Shown piece by piece: positions 44,226 to 54,100 of a DNA stretch of 64,000 bases. The notes beneath the pieces are model-generated. The model saw only the letters and a list, made by a program, of their open reading frames with translations, was not told where the DNA came from and ran no database searches. The stretch is from the NCBI GenBank assembly GCA_003241785.1, contig QFPW01000004.1:124001-188000 (forward strand), written 5' to 3'. The first letter of the stretch is position 1, and the number at the start of each line of letters is the position of its first letter. The position numbers were made by a program, and so were the translations under genes. This stretch comes from Rhodovulum sulfidophilum. GTDB lineage: Bacteria; Pseudomonadota; Alphaproteobacteria; Rhodobacterales; Rhodobacteraceae.

Positions 44226-45080
44226 TCAGATGAGGCCGAGGCTCCGGAACGAGGCGTCCTCCTCCTTGCCGATGATCACGTGGTCGAAGACGCGCACGCC
44301 GATCGCGCCGCAGGCGCTCTCGATCTGCGCGGTCATCTCGACGTCCGGGCGCGACGGGGTCGGATCGCCCGAGGGGTGGTTGTGCACCAGGATGATCGCG
44401 GTCGCGCCGAGCTCGAGCGCCCGTTTCGCCACCTCGCGCGGATAGACCGGCACGTGGTTCACCGTGCCCTTGGCCTGTTCCTCGTCGGCGATCAGCGTGT
44501 TCTTGGTGTCGAGGAACAGGATCCTGAACTGCTCGGTCTCGCGATAGGCCATCACCGTCTTGCAATAGGCCATCAGCGCGTCCCAGGAGCCGATCACCTC
44601 CCGGCGCATCACCTTGGCCCGCGCCATCCGGTGCGCGATCGCCTCGACGAGGCGCAGTTGGAACCAGACCTTCGGCGTCACCCCGGGCACCGCCGTCAGC
44701 CGCGCCTCGCTCGCGGCCACGACGCCGTTGAGATCGCCGAAGGTCGCGATCAGGGTCTTGGCGAGCGGCTTCACGTCGATCCGCCCGATCGCGTCGAAGA
44801 GCACGAGCTCGAGCAGCTCGTATTCCGGCATCGCCGCCTGCCCGCCGGCGAGGAAGCGCCGGCGCAGCCGCTCGCGGTGGCCCCAGTAATGCGGCCGGGC
44901 ATCGGGCTCCGGCCGGGCGCCGAACGGGATCTCGCCGCGCGGGCCCGGGCTCCGCTCCGGCCCCGGGTCCGGCCCCGGGTCGCGGGCATAGGCCTCGGCC
45001 GGCGGCAGGCGCCGGTCGAACTCCGCGAGGCCGCGCAGCGCCTCCTCCGAAAAGCCGTGGGTCTCGCCTTCCCCGCCCAA
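44226..45080 (-). CDS. radC: RadC family JAB-domain protein
   Basis: A 284-residue protein. A helix-hairpin-helix-like N-domain (about residues 65-145) is followed by a C-terminal JAMM domain with the metal motif HNHPSGDPTPSRPDVEMT. Its original role in DNA repair has been withdrawn and its function is unsettled; phage-encoded relatives occur. The start is a TTG at 45080 preceded by GGGGAGGA; the nearby ATG at 45085 is out of frame. It ends 7 bp from the convergent frcR stop. The first 60 residues are Pro/Gly/Arg-rich and unstructured. Confidence 0.88.
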   Translation of the reverse strand: MGGEGETHGFSEEALRGLAEFDRRLPPAEAYARDPGPDPGPERSPGPRGEIPFGARPEPDARPHYWGHRERLRRRFLAGGQAAMPEYELLELVLFDAIGRIDVKPLAKTLIATFGDLNGVVAASEARLTAVPGVTPKVWFQLRLVEAIAHRMARAKVMRREVIGSWDALMAYCKTVMAYRETEQFRILFLDTKNTLIADEEQAKGTVNHVPVYPREVAKRALELGATAIILVHNHPSGDPTPSRPDVEMTAQIESACGAIGVRVFDHVIIGKEEDASFRSLGLI

Positions 45081-45223
45081 GCCATCCTCCCCGCGCGGAC
45101 CGCCCGCGCCCGGAAGGCTGCGCCGGACAGGGTTAACAAATCGCCACCCCGCCCCGCGTTAACGTCTGGTGAAGGTTCGCGCGGCAAGACCGGGGCAGTG
45201 CAACGGAGGGGCCGAGGCAAGCA

Positions 45224-46240
45224 ATGCTGACAGGAACCAAGGTGCGGCTCGGGATCTTCGCGCCGACGCGCGAACAGGCGATCGCCCGCGCCGTCTCGAA
45301 GACGATCACCCGGGCGGCGGTCGAATTCGCCGATACCAGCGCCTATGACACCACAGGGGACGATCTCGTCGTGCCCGCCTCGATCGACATCGCGGGCGGC
45401 CGGGTCGTGGCGCGGATCCTCGCCGAGGAAGGCGCGTTCCGGAACGTGAACGACAAGACCGGCTTCAACGGCTTCACGCTCACCTTCGCCGCGCTGACCG
45501 GCGATCCGCGCGCCGAGATCCGCGCCGTCGAGGTGGTGCGCGGCGCCTCGGCCGAGGGAATCGGCGCGGCGAAGATCCGCTTCGACCACGACACGCTGTC
45601 GGTCAATCTCGACGACCTCGCCTTCGGGCGCGGCGACGCGCTGACGCTGCGGCTCGGGCTGAAGCTCACGGGAACCGCCAGGGCGGACAAGCTCGCGGGC
45701 TACGAGGGCGACGACGCGCTTCACGGCCACGCCGGCGCGGACGAGCTGCGCGGCAACAAGGGGAACGACCTGCTCGCGGGCGGCTCCGGCGACGACCTGC
45801 TGCTGGGCGGCAGCGGCCGGGACACGCTGCGCGGCGGCGCGGGCGAAGACCGGCTGGTCGCGGGTCCCGGCGCGGATGTGCTGATCGGCGGCGCGGGGGC
45901 GGACCGGCTCGACGGCGGCGGTGGCGCCGATCGCTTCGTCTTCCAGAGCGTCGCCGAATCGGGCCCGACCGCCGCCACGCGCGACCGGATCGGCGACTTC
46001 GTCGCCGGCGAGGACCGGATCGACCTCGCGGGGATCGACGCGAACGTCGGGCGTTCGGGAAATCAGGCGTTCCGGCTGATCGGCGACGACCCCTTCTCCG
46101 GGGCGGCGGGCGAGCTGCGTGTCTTCGAGCGCGCCACCGGCACCTTCGTCACCGGCGACGTCGACGGCGACGGCCGGGCCGATTTCTCGATCCAGCTCAG
46201 CGGCCGGCCGGAGCTCGACGCGGCGGATTTCCTGCTCTGA
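45224..46240 (+). CDS. RTX (hemolysin-type calcium-binding) secreted protein
   Basis: A 338-residue protein. Residues 1-145 form an unrecognised domain. About 150-235 contain five or six GGxGxD-type nonapeptides (GNKGNDLLAGGSGDD, GGSGRDTLRGGAGED, GGAGADRLDGGGGADRF). A C-terminal beta-roll domain resembles those of serralysins. It has no N-terminal signal: such proteins leave by a type I (ABC/MFP/TolC) system through the C-terminus and fold outside on binding calcium. No type I secretion genes are in the window. It is monocistronic, and a perfect 28-bp palindrome follows. Confidence 0.82.
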   Translation: MLTGTKVRLGIFAPTREQAIARAVSKTITRAAVEFADTSAYDTTGDDLVVPASIDIAGGRVVARILAEEGAFRNVNDKTGFNGFTLTFAALTGDPRAEIRAVEVVRGASAEGIGAAKIRFDHDTLSVNLDDLAFGRGDALTLRLGLKLTGTARADKLAGYEGDDALHGHAGADELRGNKGNDLLAGGSGDDLLLGGSGRDTLRGGAGEDRLVAGPGADVLIGGAGADRLDGGGGADRFVFQSVAESGPTAATRDRIGDFVAGEDRIDLAGIDANVGRSGNQAFRLIGDDPFSGAAGELRVFERATGTFVTGDVDGDGRADFSIQLSGRPELDAADFLL

Positions 46241-46251
46241 CAGGGCAGGGA

Positions 46252-46279
46252 GGCGTGGCGCCGCGCGCGGCGCCACGCC
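46252..46279. terminator. Bidirectional hairpin between convergent genes
   Basis: GGCGTGGCGCCGCG (46252-46265) is directly followed by its exact complement (46266-46279). It lies between the RTX stop (46240) and the BMP-protein stop (46292). There is no U-run on either side, so it may stall or protect both transcripts rather than act as a classical terminator. Confidence 0.5.
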
Positions 46280-46291
46280 CGAGCGCTCCGC

Positions 46292-47380
46292 TTACTGCGG
46301 GATCGCGCCCTCGATGCCCTCGACGTAGAAGTTCATCCCGGCGAGCGTGCCGTCGTCCGGCACCTCGCCCTCGGCGAGCCAGGGCGAGCCGTCCTGCTTG
46401 TTGATCGGCCCGGTGAAGGCGTGCAGCGTGCCGGCGGCGATCGCGGCCTTCACTTCCTCGGCCTTCGCCTTGACCTCGGCCGGGACCGCCTCGGTGATGT
46501 CGCCGATCTGGACCTCGCCGTCGGCGATGCCGGCCCAGGTCGCGCCCTGCTCGTAGGAATCGTCGAGCAGCGCGCCGACGCGTTCGACGTAATAGGGCGC
46601 CCAGTTGTCGATGATCGCCGAGACGCGCGGGCTCGGCTTGTACTCCGCCATGTCCGAGGCCTGGCCGAAGCCGATCACGCCCGGGGTCTTCGCGGCCTCC
46701 GCGAGCGGGGCGGTCGAGTCGGTGTGCTGCAGGATCACGTCGACCCCCTGCTCGATCAGCGCCTTGGCGGCGTCCGCCTCCTTGGCGGGATCGAACCAGG
46801 TATAGGCCCAGACGACCGAGATCGTGACATCCGGGTTCACCGCCTTCGCGGCGAGATAGCTCGAGTTGATGCCCTGGATCACCTCGGGGATCGGGAAGGA
46901 GCCGATATAGCCGATCTTGTTCGACTTCGTCATCATGCCGCCGATCGTGCCCATCACGGCGCGGCCCTCGTAGAAGCGCGCGTCATAGGTCGAGACGTTC
47001 GGGCTCTCGCGCTTGTAGCCGGTCGCGTGCTCGAACTTCACGTTCGGGAATTTCTTCGCCACGCTGTTGACCGCGTCCATGTAGCCGAACGAGGTCGCGA
47101 AGATGATGTCGCAGCCCGAAAGCGCCATCTGCGTCATCACCCGCTCGGAATCCGCGCCCTCGGGCACGTTCTCCTGATAGACGGTCTCGACCTTGTCGCC
47201 GTATTCCGCGACCACCGCCTGCCGGCCCTGGTCGTGCTGGAAGGTCCAGCCGCCGTCGCCGACCGGGCCGACGTAGATGAAGCAGGCCTTCACCTTGTCG
47301 AGCGCGAAGGCCGAGGTCCCGAGGCTGAGGCCGAGCCCGAGGCCAAGGGCCGCGCCGGCGAGGAGGTTTCTGCGTTTCAT
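46292..47380 (-). CDS. BMP-family periplasmic substrate-binding protein
   Basis: A 362-residue PnrA/BmpA-type binding protein with signal MKRRNLLAGAALGLGLGLSLGTSAFA. Features are FIYVGPVGDGGWTFQHDQGRQ, DIIFATSFGYMDAVNSVAKKFP and YIGSFPIPEVIQGINS. BMP proteins bind purine nucleosides or related compounds for ABC uptake. It is the last gene of a four-gene operon (ATPase, two permeases, binding protein); 46 bp separate it from the second permease gene. Confidence 0.88.
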   Translation of the reverse strand: MKRRNLLAGAALGLGLGLSLGTSAFALDKVKACFIYVGPVGDGGWTFQHDQGRQAVVAEYGDKVETVYQENVPEGADSERVMTQMALSGCDIIFATSFGYMDAVNSVAKKFPNVKFEHATGYKRESPNVSTYDARFYEGRAVMGTIGGMMTKSNKIGYIGSFPIPEVIQGINSSYLAAKAVNPDVTISVVWAYTWFDPAKEADAAKALIEQGVDVILQHTDSTAPLAEAAKTPGVIGFGQASDMAEYKPSPRVSAIIDNWAPYYVERVGALLDDSYEQGATWAGIADGEVQIGDITEAVPAEVKAKAEEVKAAIAAGTLHAFTGPINKQDGSPWLAEGEVPDDGTLAGMNFYVEGIEGAIPQ

Positions 47381-47426
47381 GTCGATAGGCTCCATGGTTC
47401 GCCGGCGGTCCGGCCGTGAGAGAGGA

Positions 47427-48353
47427 TCAGCGCGAGGCGTGGAAGTTGCGGCCGAGCGAGGCCGGGGCGTTGCCGCCGCCCCGCCTGTCCGCGGAGATGA
47501 TGACGAGCACGACGATGGTGATCACATAGGGCGACATCGCGAGATACTCGACCGGGATGCGCGCGCCCGCCGCCTGCAGGTTCAGCTGCAGCACCGAGAT
47601 GCCGCCGAAGAGATAGGCGCCGATCAGCACCCGCCACGGCTTCCAGCTCGCGAAGACGACGATGGCGAGCGCGATCCAGCCGGCGCCGGCGGTGATCCCG
47701 TCGGTCCACTGCGGCACGCGCACGAGGCTGACATAGGCGCCGCCGAGCCCGGCCATCGCGCCGCCGAACAGGATCGCGAGCACGCGGATCCGCTGCACCT
47801 TGTAGCCGAGCGCGTGGGCGGCGTCGTGGTTCTCGCCGACCGCGCGCAGCACGAGGCCGACGCGGGTGTAGCGCAGCACGGCCCAGACCGCGGCCACCAT
47901 CGCGATCGACACATAGACCCAGAGGTCGTGGTGGAACAGGATCGGGCCCAGCACCGGCATGTCCGAAAGGCCCGGGATCTCGAGCCGCCCGGTCGAGGGC
48001 GGCTTCATCCCGACATAGCCCTGCCCGATCAGCGACGAGAGGCCGAGCCCGAAGAGCGTGAGCGCGAGCCCGGTCGCGACCTGGTTTGCGAGGAAGACCT
48101 GCGTCAGGAGCGCGAAGATCAGCGACAGCGCCGCCCCCGCCGCCGCCGCCGCGACGAAGCCGAGCAGCGGGCTGCCGGAATGGACGGCGGTCGCGAGGCC
48201 GCAGACCGCGCCCATGATCATCATCCCCTCGACGCCGAGGTTGAGGACGCCCGCCTTCTCGACCACGAGCTCGCCCAAGGCGGCGAGCATGATCGGCACG
48301 GCCGCGACCATCAGCGAGGCGATCAGGATCGCGGGATTGATACCTCCGAGCAT
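47427..48353 (-). CDS. Nucleoside-type ABC transporter permease 2
   Basis: A 308-residue membrane protein of the BmpG/NupQ permease family with about nine helices. It has the conserved stretch ALGELVVEKAGVLNLGVEGMMIMGA near the start and LRAVGENHDAAHALGYKVQRIR in the cytoplasmic EAA-like loop. Its ATG overlaps the stop of permease 1 by one base (TGATG), so translation is coupled. Confidence 0.88.
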   Translation of the reverse strand: MLGGINPAILIASLMVAAVPIMLAALGELVVEKAGVLNLGVEGMMIMGAVCGLATAVHSGSPLLGFVAAAAAGAALSLIFALLTQVFLANQVATGLALTLFGLGLSSLIGQGYVGMKPPSTGRLEIPGLSDMPVLGPILFHHDLWVYVSIAMVAAVWAVLRYTRVGLVLRAVGENHDAAHALGYKVQRIRVLAILFGGAMAGLGGAYVSLVRVPQWTDGITAGAGWIALAIVVFASWKPWRVLIGAYLFGGISVLQLNLQAAGARIPVEYLAMSPYVITIVVLVIISADRRGGGNAPASLGRNFHASR

Positions 48354-49441
48354 CAGGCGGCTCCCTTCACGGCGAGGCGGATCCGGTAGTTCGACAGCAC
48401 GTCGACCGCGAGCAGGAAGAAGAGCAGCATTCCCTGGAAGGCCTGGATCGCCGCCGATGGCAGGCTCAGCATGAATTGCGCCAGCTCGCCGCCGATGTAG
48501 GTCAGCGCCATCAGCAGGCCCGCCAGCAGGATGCCGACCGGCGAGAGGCGGCCGAGGAAGGCGACGATGATCGCGGTGAAACCGTAGCCCGAGGCGAAGT
48601 CGATCGAGATCTGCCCCGAGGGGCCCGCGACCTCGAAGAGGCCGGCGAGGCCCGCGAGCGCGCCCGAGATGCCCATGCAGAGCACGACGAGCCGCTGGGG
48701 ATTGACGCCGGCGAAGCGCGCGGCGCGCGGCGCCGAGCCGGTGAGGCGGATGTTGAAGCCGAGGATGTGCCGGCGCAGCAGGAATTCCGCCGCGATCACC
48801 GCGACGATCGCGGCGATCACGCCCCAGTGCAGGCCGGTGTTCGGGATGAGCTCGGCGTTCGCCGCCGCCGGCCACTGGCCGAGGTTGCGCGAGCCCGGGA
48901 AGCCGCCGCCCTCGGGGTTGCGGAGCGCGCCGAGCGCCATCGAGGCGAGCAGCGCCTGGGCGACGTAGACGAGCAGCAGCGAGACGAGGATCTCGTTCGT
49001 GCGGAACCGCGTCTTCAGGATCGCCGGGATCATCGCCCAGAGAAAGCCGCCGAAGGCGCCCGCGAGTACCATCAGCGGGAAGACGACCGCGCGATTCTCC
49101 ATCGGATAGAGGGCGAGGCCCGCGGCGGCGCCGAAGATGGCGCCCATGATGTACTGGCCCTCGGCGCCGATGTTCCAGATCCCGGCGCGGAAGCCGAGCG
49201 AGAGCCCGACCGCGATCAGGATGAGCGGCGCCGCCTTCACGAGGAGCTGCGGCCGCGAATAGCTCGCCACCGCCTCGTTGAAGAGCGGGTCCCAGAAGAT
49301 GGTGCGGATCGCCTCGAACGGGTTCTTGCCCAGGAGCGCGAACATGACGCCGCCCGCGATCATCGTCAGCGCCACGGCGAGGAGCGGCGTCGCGATCGTC
49401 CAGGCGCGCGAGGGCGAGGGACGCTTCTCAAGGATGAACAT
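48353..49441 (-). CDS. Nucleoside-type ABC transporter permease 1
   Basis: A 362-residue membrane permease with the family motifs SLGFRAGIWNIGAEGQYIMGAIFG and ARFAGVNPQRLVVLCMGISGALAGLAG. It forms the membrane pore with permease 2. Its start lies inside the end of the ATPase gene (14-nt overlap). Confidence 0.88.
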   Translation of the reverse strand: MFILEKRPSPSRAWTIATPLLAVALTMIAGGVMFALLGKNPFEAIRTIFWDPLFNEAVASYSRPQLLVKAAPLILIAVGLSLGFRAGIWNIGAEGQYIMGAIFGAAAGLALYPMENRAVVFPLMVLAGAFGGFLWAMIPAILKTRFRTNEILVSLLLVYVAQALLASMALGALRNPEGGGFPGSRNLGQWPAAANAELIPNTGLHWGVIAAIVAVIAAEFLLRRHILGFNIRLTGSAPRAARFAGVNPQRLVVLCMGISGALAGLAGLFEVAGPSGQISIDFASGYGFTAIIVAFLGRLSPVGILLAGLLMALTYIGGELAQFMLSLPSAAIQAFQGMLLFFLLAVDVLSNYRIRLAVKGAA

Positions 49442-50948
49442 GGGCGTCCTCCATTCCGTGGGCGCCGCCCATCATCAGGCCGATCTCGTCGACGGTGAGC
49501 CCCTGCGTCGGCCGGGGATCGGTCAGCCGGCCGCCGTTCAGCGCGGCGAAGCGGTCCGCGACCTCGAGCAGCTCGTCGAGGTCCTGGCTGATCACCACGA
49601 CCGCCGCCCCCTCCGCCGCGCGGTCGAGCAGCGCCTGGCGGATCGAGGCCGCGGCGGCCGCGTCCACGCCCCAGGTCGGCTGGTTGACGACGACGACGGT
49701 CGGCGCCTGCAGCAGCTCCCGCCCGATCACGAATTTCTGCAGGTTGCCGCCCGAGAGCGCCCGCGCCGCGACCTCGATCCCGGGCGTGCGCACGTCGTAG
49801 TCCTGGACCACCTCGCGCGCGAAGGCCCTGGTCATGGCCCAGTCGATGAGGCCCCGGGACACCAGCCCGCGGCGCAGCGCGCCCGAAAGAAGCGCGTTCT
49901 CGGTGAGGCTCATGTCCGGCGCGGCGGCGTGGCCGAGGCGTTCCTCCGGCGCCGCGACGAGGCCGAGCGCGCGGCGCTCGACCGGGCCGAGGGCGCCCAC
50001 GCCCTTGCCGTCGATCTGCACCGCGTCGCGCGGCGAGCGCAATTCGCCCGAAAGCGCCAGCAGGAGCTCGTCCTGCCCGTTGCCCGCGACGCCGGCGATG
50101 CCGAGCACCTCGCCCTTGCGCACCGCGAAGCTCACGTCCTTGAGGCCGATCCCGAACGGATTGGGCGAGGCGACCGAGAGGCCGGCGACCTCGAGCGCGA
50201 TCGGTCCCTGCTCCTTCGCCGCGCGCTCCGGCGGGGTCAGGGTCTGGCCGACCATCATCTCGGCGAGCTCGCGCGCGGTCTTCTCGCGCGGGTCGCAGCG
50301 GCCGACCACCTTGCCGCGGCGCAGGATCGTCGCCCCGTCGCAGAGCGCGCGGATCTCCTCGAGCTTGTGGCTGATGTAGAGGATCGCCGTGCCCTCCGCC
50401 GAGAGCTGGCGCAGCGTGCGGAACAGGATCTCGACCTCCTGCGGCGTCAGCACGCTGGTCGGCTCGTCCATGATCAGGAGCTTCGGGTCCTGCAGGAGGC
50501 AGCGCACGATCTCGACCCGCTGCCGCTCGCCGGCCGAAAGGTCGCCGACCAGCCGGCCGGGATCGAGCGGCAGGCCGTAGGCCTCGGAAACCTCGCGGAT
50601 CCGGCTCGCGAGCGCGCGCATCGGCGGCGGGTTCTCCATGCCGAGCGCCACGTTCTCGGCCACGTTCAGCGCGTCGAACAGCGAGAAATGCTGGAACACC
50701 ATCGCGACCCCGAGCGCGCGCGCGACCGAGGGCTTCGGCGGCGCGTAGGGCTCGCCGCGCAGCTTCATCGAGCCGCTGTCCGGCCGCACCAGGCCGTAGA
50801 TCATCTTGACGAGCGTCGACTTTCCCGCGCCATTCTCGCCGAGGAGCGCGTGGACCTCCCCCGGCGCGATGGAGAAGCTCACGTCCTCGTTCGCCTTGAC
50901 GCCGGGATAGGATTTGGAGAGCCCGTCGATCTCGATGAGCGGCGTCAT
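49428..50948 (-). CDS. Nucleoside-type ABC transporter ATP-binding protein, two domains
   Basis: A 506-residue double ATPase. Domain 1 (about residues 5-235) has Walker A LLGENGAGKSTLVKM, signature LSAGERQRVEIVRCLL and Walker B KLLIMDEPTSVLTP. Domain 2 (about 255-490) has the degenerate IAGVAGNGQDELL instead of a full Walker A, and LSGGNLQKFVIGRELL. This asymmetry is normal for sugar/nucleoside importers. First gene of the operon. Confidence 0.9.
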   Translation of the reverse strand: MTPLIEIDGLSKSYPGVKANEDVSFSIAPGEVHALLGENGAGKSTLVKMIYGLVRPDSGSMKLRGEPYAPPKPSVARALGVAMVFQHFSLFDALNVAENVALGMENPPPMRALASRIREVSEAYGLPLDPGRLVGDLSAGERQRVEIVRCLLQDPKLLIMDEPTSVLTPQEVEILFRTLRQLSAEGTAILYISHKLEEIRALCDGATILRRGKVVGRCDPREKTARELAEMMVGQTLTPPERAAKEQGPIALEVAGLSVASPNPFGIGLKDVSFAVRKGEVLGIAGVAGNGQDELLLALSGELRSPRDAVQIDGKGVGALGPVERRALGLVAAPEERLGHAAAPDMSLTENALLSGALRRGLVSRGLIDWAMTRAFAREVVQDYDVRTPGIEVAARALSGGNLQKFVIGRELLQAPTVVVVNQPTWGVDAAAAASIRQALLDRAAEGAAVVVISQDLDELLEVADRFAALNGGRLTDPRPTQGLTVDEIGLMMGGAHGMEDAHVHP

Positions 50949-51022
50949 GCGGCGACGGTCGGAAGGCGGGGCGCGGCGGCGCGGAATGGCATCGTCGGCG
51001 GGGCTCCCTGTTGTTCGCCTCG

Positions 51023-51052
51023 ATAACAGTCACGTAACCGGGAGCGATGCAA
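51023..51052 (-). promoter_or_regulatory. Candidate promoter of the nucleoside ABC operon
   Basis: On the minus strand, TTGCAT (51047-51052), 18 bp, TGTTAT (51023-51028), about 75 bp before the ATPase ATG. Confidence 0.35.
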
Positions 51053-51137
51053 GCGCGGCGTGCAATCAGCGGGGGAGCGACGCGTGGTTGCGCAGTCCTC
51101 CGGCCTCCCCCGGCGCCAATGCCCAATAGCGCGCCAC

Positions 51138-51166
51138 TTGGACGCGACAAACGGGGAGTGCTAGAC
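51138..51166 (+). promoter_or_regulatory. Candidate dnaE promoter
   Basis: TTGGAC (51138-51143), 17 bp, CTAGAC (51161-51166). With the ATG at 51174 this would give a leaderless mRNA, which agrees with the lack of a clear ribosome site close to the start. Confidence 0.35.
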
Positions 51167-51173
51167 AGGCGCC

Positions 51174-54100
51174 ATGACCGAGCCGCGATTCATCCACCTC
51201 CGCCTCCACTCCGCCTATTCGCTGCTCGAGGGCGCGATCCAGGTGAAGAAACTGCCGAAGCTCTGCCGCGACGCCGGCATGCCGGCGGTCGCGCTCACCG
51301 ATACCGGCAACCTCTTCGCCGCGCAGGAATTCTCGAGCGTGCTCGCGAAGGAGGGGATCCAGCCGATCATGGGTTGCCAGATCGCCCTCGCCCACGCGGT
51401 GGTCGGGCCCGGGGAGAAGGCGCCGACCCCGCGCCACGTCGTCCTGCTCGCGCAGGACGAGGCCGGTTTCGCCAACCTGCTCCACCTCTCCTCGATCAAC
51501 TACCTCGACTGCGGCGCCGCGGCGCCGCATGTGCCGATCGCGGCGCTCGAGGCCCACGCGGCGGGGCTCATCTGCCTGACCGGCGGCGCCGAGGGGCCGG
51601 TCGGCCAGCTGATCCGCGACGGCCAGCCGGGAAAGGCGCGCGACCTGCTGGCCCGGCTCGCCGGGATCTTCCCCGACCGGCTCTACGTCGAGGTGCAGCG
51701 CCACCCGATGAACGGCGCGCCGCGCACGCTCGCGGAGGCGGCGACCGAGCCCGGGCTGGTGCAGCTCGCCTACGAGCTCGACCTGCCGCTGGTCGCCACC
51801 AACGACGTGCATTTCCCCGACGCGAAGATGTACGACGCGCATGACGCGCTGCTCTGCATCGCCGACGGCGCCTATGTCGACCAGCAGGGGCCGCGGCGGC
51901 GGCTGACGCCGGAGCATTCCTTCAAGTCGCAGGCGGAGATGGTGGCGCTCTTCGCCGACCTGCCCGAGGCGGTCGAGAACACGGTCGAGATCGCCCGCCG
52001 CTGCGCCTTCCGGCCGCGCAAGCGCGACCCGATCCTGCCGCGCTTCGCCGAGGACGAGGTCGAGGAACTGCGCCGGCAGGCCCGCGCCGGCCTCGCGGCG
52101 CGGCTCGCGGTCATCCCGCATTCGGTCAGCGTCGCGGAATACGAGGCGCGGCTCGAATTCGAGCTCGGCGTTATCGAGGGCATGGGCTTTCCCGGCTATT
52201 TCCTCATCGTCGCCGACTTCATCAAATGGGCGAAGGATCATTCGATCCCGGTCGGCCCGGGCCGCGGCTCCGGCGCGGGCTCGCTCGTCGCCTACGCGCT
52301 GACGATTACCGATCTGGATCCATTGCGTTACGGGCTGCTCTTCGAGCGGTTCCTGAACCCGGAACGCATTTCGATGCCCGACTTCGACATCGACTTCTGC
52401 ATGGACCGCCGCGAGGAGGTCATCGCCTATGTGCAGGAGCGCTACGGCCGCGACCGGGTGGCGCAGATCATCACCTTCGGCGCCTTGCTCTCCAAGGCCG
52501 CCGTGCGCGACGCGGGCCGCGTGCTGCAGATGCCCTATGGCCAGGTCGACCGGCTCTCGAAGCTGATCCCGGTCGAGGGGGTGAAGCCGGTCTCGGTCGA
52601 GAAGGCGCTGGCCGACGAGCCGAGGCTGCGCGACGAGGCGCGCAAGGAGCCGCGGGTGAAGCGGCTCCTCGACATCGCGCAGCAGATCGAGGGGCTTCTC
52701 AGGAACGCCTCGACCCACGCGGCGGGCGTGGTGATCGGCGACCGGCCGCTGGTGGAGCTGGTGCCGCTCTACCGCGACCCGCGCTCGGACATGCCCGCGA
52801 CGCAGTTCAACATGAAATGGGTCGAGGACGCGGGCCTGGTGAAGTTCGACTTCCTCGGGTTGAAGACGCTGACGGTGATCCAGAACGCGCTCGACCTCCT
52901 GAAGATGCGCGGCGTGGAGATCGATATCGCGGCGATCCCGATCGACGACGCCAAGACCTACGAGCTCTATTCGAGCGCCCAGTCCGTCGCGATCTTCCAG
53001 GTGGAAAGCTCGGGCATGCGCGACGCGCTGCGCCAGCTCCGGCCGACCTGCATCGAGGACATCATCGCGCTGGTGGCGCTCTACCGCCCCGGCCCGATGG
53101 AGAACATCCCGAAATTCTGCAACGTGAAGAACGGCCGGGAGAAGCGCGACAACCTGCATCCCTCGATCGACGGCATCCTCGACGAGACGCAAGGCATCAT
53201 CGTCTACCAGGAGCAGGTGATGGAGATCGCCCGCAAGATGGCGGGCTATTCGCTCGGCGGCGCCGACCTGCTCCGGCGCGCGATGGGCAAGAAGATCCAG
53301 GCGGAGATGGACGCGCAGAAGCCCTTGTTCCTCAAGGGCGCGGCGGAGAACGGCGTCGGCAAGGCCAAGGCCGAGGAAGTCTGGAACCTGCTCGACAAGT
53401 TCGCCAACTACGGCTTCAACAAGTCGCACGCCGCCGCCTACGCGGTGGTGAGCTACCAGACCGCCTGGCTGAAGGCGAACCACCCGGTCGAGTTCATGGC
53501 CGCGGTGATGAACTGCGACATTCATCTGACCGACAAGCTCGGCGCCTACAAGCAGGAGGTCGACCGGCTCGACATCGGCGTGGTGCCCCCCTGCGTGAAC
53601 CGCTCCGAGGCGACCTTCACGGTGCGCGAGGGCAAGATCGTCTACGGGCTCGGCGCGCTCAAGAACGTCGGCGTGGAGGCGATGCGCCTCATCACCGAGG
53701 CGCGGGCGACGGGCGGGAGCTTCCAGAGCCTGTTCGACTTCGCCGCCCGGGTCGATCTCAAGCGCGTCGGCAAGCGCGCGCTCGAGATGCTCGCCCGCGC
53801 CGGCGCGCTCGACGCGCTCGATTCGAACCGGCGCAAGGTCTTCGAGAGCCTCGAGCCGCTGGTCGCCTATTCGGCGGCGGCGCATGAGGAGCGCGCCTCG
53901 GCGCAGGTGAGCCTGTTCGGCGACGCGACGACCGAGCTGCCCGCGCCGCGCCTGCCCAGCCCCGACGACTGGACCCCGGTCGAGCGGCTCGGGCAGGAGC
54001 ACCAGGCGGTCGGCTTCTATCTCTCCGGCCACCCGCTCGACGACTATCAGGGCGCGCTCCGGCGGCAGAAGGTGCTGACCCACGCCGAGCTCCTGCGCCG

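Noticed and set aside
45083..45085. ATG just upstream of radC as its start codon
   Set aside because: It is out of frame with radC; the in-frame TTG at 45080 after GGGGAGGA fits better.
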